A stretch of DNA of 64,000 nucleotides, taken from Sphingobium sp. TCM1. Its GTDB lineage: Bacteria; Pseudomonadota; Alphaproteobacteria; Sphingomonadales; Sphingomonadaceae. Below the pieces are notes generated by a model. That model worked only from the letters and a program-made list of their open reading frames with translations. It was not told the DNA's origin and did not search any database. The stretch spans positions 62,001-126,000 of the forward strand of contig NZ_LXVX01000001.1 in the NCBI RefSeq assembly GCF_001650725.1, read 5' to 3'. The position numbers and the translations under genes are program-made. Each line of letters starts with the position of its first letter. The first letter of the stretch is position 1. Shown here piece by piece: positions 62,169 to 64,000 of the stretch.

Positions 62169-63583
62169 TCCGCGCGGCCGAGATTGATGGTCGCCTGGCC
62201 GATGTCCGCATCGAGGGCGGGCGGGTGGCGGCCCTGGGCGTGCTTGAACCCGTTGAGGGCGAAAGGATGATCGACGCTGGCGGCGGCGCGCTGCTGCCGG
62301 GGTTGCATGATCATCATATCCATTGCGCGGCGCTTGCCGTCGCGCGCGCATCGCTGGCCTGCGGGCCGCCCGATGTGACGGATGAAGCGCGACTTGCGGC
62401 GGTGCTGGCGCAGCCGGGGAGTGGCTGGCTGCGCGGGATCGGCTATCATGAAAGTGTCGCCGGTATGCTGGATGCGCGGCAACTGGATCGCTGGACCGGC
62501 GATCGTCCCGTGCGGATACAGCATCGTTCCGGGCGCATGTGGTTCCTCAACAGCGCGGCGCTCGATCGGCTGCTGTCCGGCGCAGTACCCCCGACGGGAA
62601 TGGAGCGCGAGGACGGGCGCTGGACGGGACGGCTGTTCGACGCCGACGCCTGGCTGCGGTCGGCGCTGGGCGGCGTGCCACCGGACATGGGATCGATCGG
62701 CAAGGAGCTGGCGTCCCTGGGCGTAACTGGCATCACCGACATGTCACCGGCCAATGACGACCGCATGGCGGGGCATTTCGCGGCGGAGCGGGATACCGGA
62801 CGGTTGCCGCAACGGATACTGCTGGCCGGAACGCTGGCGCTGTCTGACGCGCCGCGGCACGCTTCCGTGACGATCGGCGCCGCCAAGCTGCATCTGCACG
62901 AGCATCAGTTGCCGGATTTCGACGACTGCGTGGCGTTCGTGAGCGACGCGCATGAGCGCGACCGTGTCGCCGCGATCCATTGCACGACCGAGGTCGAACT
63001 GGTGTTCGCGCTTGCTGCGCTGAAGGAGGCCGGCGTCCGGCCGGGCGACCGGATCGAACATGCAGGCATAACCCCCGATCCGCTGCTGGCGCAGATGGCG
63101 GAAATGCGCCTCCACGTCGTCAGCCAGCCGCATTTCATCGCCGAGCGCGGCGACCAGTATCTGGCCGACGTCGAACCGCGTGAACGCGCGCTCCTGTATC
63201 GGCTCGCCGCCTTCCGGCGGGCGGGCGTGACGCTCGCGGCGGGCAGCGATGCCCCCTATGGCCGCCCCGATCCCTGGGCGTCCATGCGCGCGGCCGTATC
63301 GCGCCGGACCGCAACCGGGATCACTATCGGCCATGATGAGGCACTGACGCCCGAGGAAGCGCGCGACCTGTTCCTCGCCGATCCCCTGGAACTGGGCCAT
63401 ATTCGCCGGATCAGGGAAGGCGCGCCGGCCGACCTCTGCCTGCTCGACCGGGGCTGGGCGCAGGCGCGCACGCGGCTGGACGCGGCCGATGTCCGCATGA
63501 CCCTGATCGCCGGATCAACCGTCCATGATTGCGTCGACCAGTCCCCAGTCCAGCGCCGTCCGCGCACTGATGCGCCTGCCTGA
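62162..63583 (+). CDS. Amidohydrolase family protein (amidohydrolase-3/YtcJ-like)
   Basis: A 473-residue amidohydrolase-superfamily protein. The metal motif is LPGLHDHHIH (about residues 47-56), the second-ligand region is in ITDMSPAND, and the C-terminal metal Asp is in AGSDAPYGRPDPW. SRRTATG and the PADLCLLDRG tail are typical of the YtcJ/exoenzyme group. The substrate is unknown. It overlaps the upstream gene by 7 bp. The last 20 residues run antisense into the enoyl-CoA hydratase gene (69-bp convergent overlap), so the tail may be a recent extension. Confidence 0.83.
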   Translation: MLIRAAEIDGRLADVRIEGGRVAALGVLEPVEGERMIDAGGGALLPGLHDHHIHCAALAVARASLACGPPDVTDEARLAAVLAQPGSGWLRGIGYHESVAGMLDARQLDRWTGDRPVRIQHRSGRMWFLNSAALDRLLSGAVPPTGMEREDGRWTGRLFDADAWLRSALGGVPPDMGSIGKELASLGVTGITDMSPANDDRMAGHFAAERDTGRLPQRILLAGTLALSDAPRHASVTIGAAKLHLHEHQLPDFDDCVAFVSDAHERDRVAAIHCTTEVELVFALAALKEAGVRPGDRIEHAGITPDPLLAQMAEMRLHVVSQPHFIAERGDQYLADVEPRERALLYRLAAFRRAGVTLAAGSDAPYGRPDPWASMRAAVSRRTATGITIGHDEALTPEEARDLFLADPLELGHIRRIREGAPADLCLLDRGWAQARTRLDAADVRMTLIAGSTVHDCVDQSPVQRRPRTDAPA

Positions 63584-64000
63584 CAGCATCATCAGGGCCG
63601 CGCGCTGCCGTCCGATCCTGCGCGCCACCGAAACGCAGCCCCCCGCCCCCGGCAAGATGCCCATGGCAAGCTCGGGTAGCTGGAACCAGGCGAGGCGGCT
63701 GGCGGTCAAATGGCCGGCAAAGGCTGCCATTTCCAGCCCGGAACCGACGCATCCGCCCTGCACATGCACGTCGAGCCGGTCAGCGCAGCCTGCCATGGCG
63801 TGCGCGGGCAAGGTCGCCATGCGGATGGCGTGCGCTGTGGCCGGGTCACGCGTCGTGCCGAATTCGGCAAGGTCCGCGCCCAGCGAGAAGCTGCGCCCCG
63901 TCGAGCGCAGACGGATGGAGGCGATGTCCCGGTCCAGCGCCGCGAGATCGAACGCATCCCGCAACGCATCCCGCATCGCGCGATCAATCGCATTGTCGGC
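63515..64000 (-). CDS. Enoyl-CoA hydratase/isomerase family protein, 5' part beyond window
   Basis: At least 160 residues of a crotonase-fold enzyme are visible. The frame is open to the right edge (NAIDRAMRDALRD, the usual N-terminal block), so the first part lies outside. The oxyanion-hole segments are RSFSLGADLAEF and VQGGCVGSGLEMAAFAGH. The later GILPGAGGCVSVARRIG contains the acid/glycine stretch seen in hydratases and isomerases. The C-terminus (ALDWGLVDAIMDG) is short, so the domain that normally forms the trimer contacts is reduced. It is convergent and overlapping with the amidohydrolase gene. Confidence 0.82.
   Translation of the reverse strand, partial: ADNAIDRAMRDALRDAFDLAALDRDIASIRLRSTGRSFSLGADLAEFGTTRDPATAHAIRMATLPAHAMAGCADRLDVHVQGGCVGSGLEMAAFAGHLTASRLAWFQLPELAMGILPGAGGCVSVARRIGRQRAALMMLSGRRISARTALDWGLVDAIMDG

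Overview
The window is high-GC, densely packed bacterial chromosome with very short intergenic gaps and many 4-bp ATGA gene overlaps. The gene content points to an alphaproteobacterium, most likely of the Sphingomonadales (Sphingobium/Novosphingobium/Sphingomonas type): a TonB-dependent receptor, an OprP-type porin, KstD-like flavoproteins, Spinster-like MFS carriers and acyl-CoA catabolic genes. This assignment is an inference from gene style; there is no rRNA or other marker gene. I saw no tRNA, rRNA, CRISPR array, insertion sequence or prophage. No stretch longer than about 300 bases lacks a gene.

Positions 1-20987 hold a purine catabolism region. A nearly unbroken plus-strand run from the left edge to about 18.0 kb encodes uptake and almost every step from purine bases to oxalate: a transporter, an AtzE-type amidase, an AzgA-type purine permease, a periplasmic nucleosidase, an oxamate amidohydrolase (HpxW-like), allantoate amidohydrolase, ureidoglycine-glyoxylate aminotransferase, PuuE allantoinase, HpxZ, UraD, a flavin-dependent urate hydroxylase candidate of HpyO type, UraH, XdhA/B/C and guanine deaminase. 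A HAD hydrolase and an adenine deaminase follow. A LOG-family phosphoribohydrolase and a purine-type phosphoribosyltransferase lie on the other strand.

Positions 21074-30019 look like an envelope nucleoside utilization locus. A LysR regulator is divergent from two NUP-family proteins with signal peptides, a secreted ADGF-like adenosine deaminase, a TonB-dependent receptor and an NCS2 permease. The inferred flow is capture at the outer membrane, deamination and base release in the periplasm, base import, then degradation by the first region. The receptor gene has a structured leader that can hide its ribosome binding site.

Positions 30047-36990 form a carboxylate uptake module: a CitMHS carrier, a porin and a lone periplasmic binding protein on the minus strand, divergent from a TctD/TctE-like two-component system and a DUF2520 protein. 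The response regulator appears to need an AUU start codon.

Positions 37221-64000 are a patchwork of CoA-dependent catabolism with its own regulators. It contains E1 alpha/beta subunits of a 2-oxoacid (acetoin) dehydrogenase and a free-standing lipoyl protein, a KstD-like flavoprotein, two enoyl-CoA hydratases, three SDRs, a LuxC/LuxE-like acid reductase pair, a thiolase, a CaiB-type CoA transferase and an acyl-CoA ligase. It also holds a CoA-transferase remnant, an amidohydrolase, three MFS carriers and TetR and MarR regulators. The substrate cannot be named from sequence alone; a steroid-, terpenoid- or lignin-like carboxylic acid is plausible.
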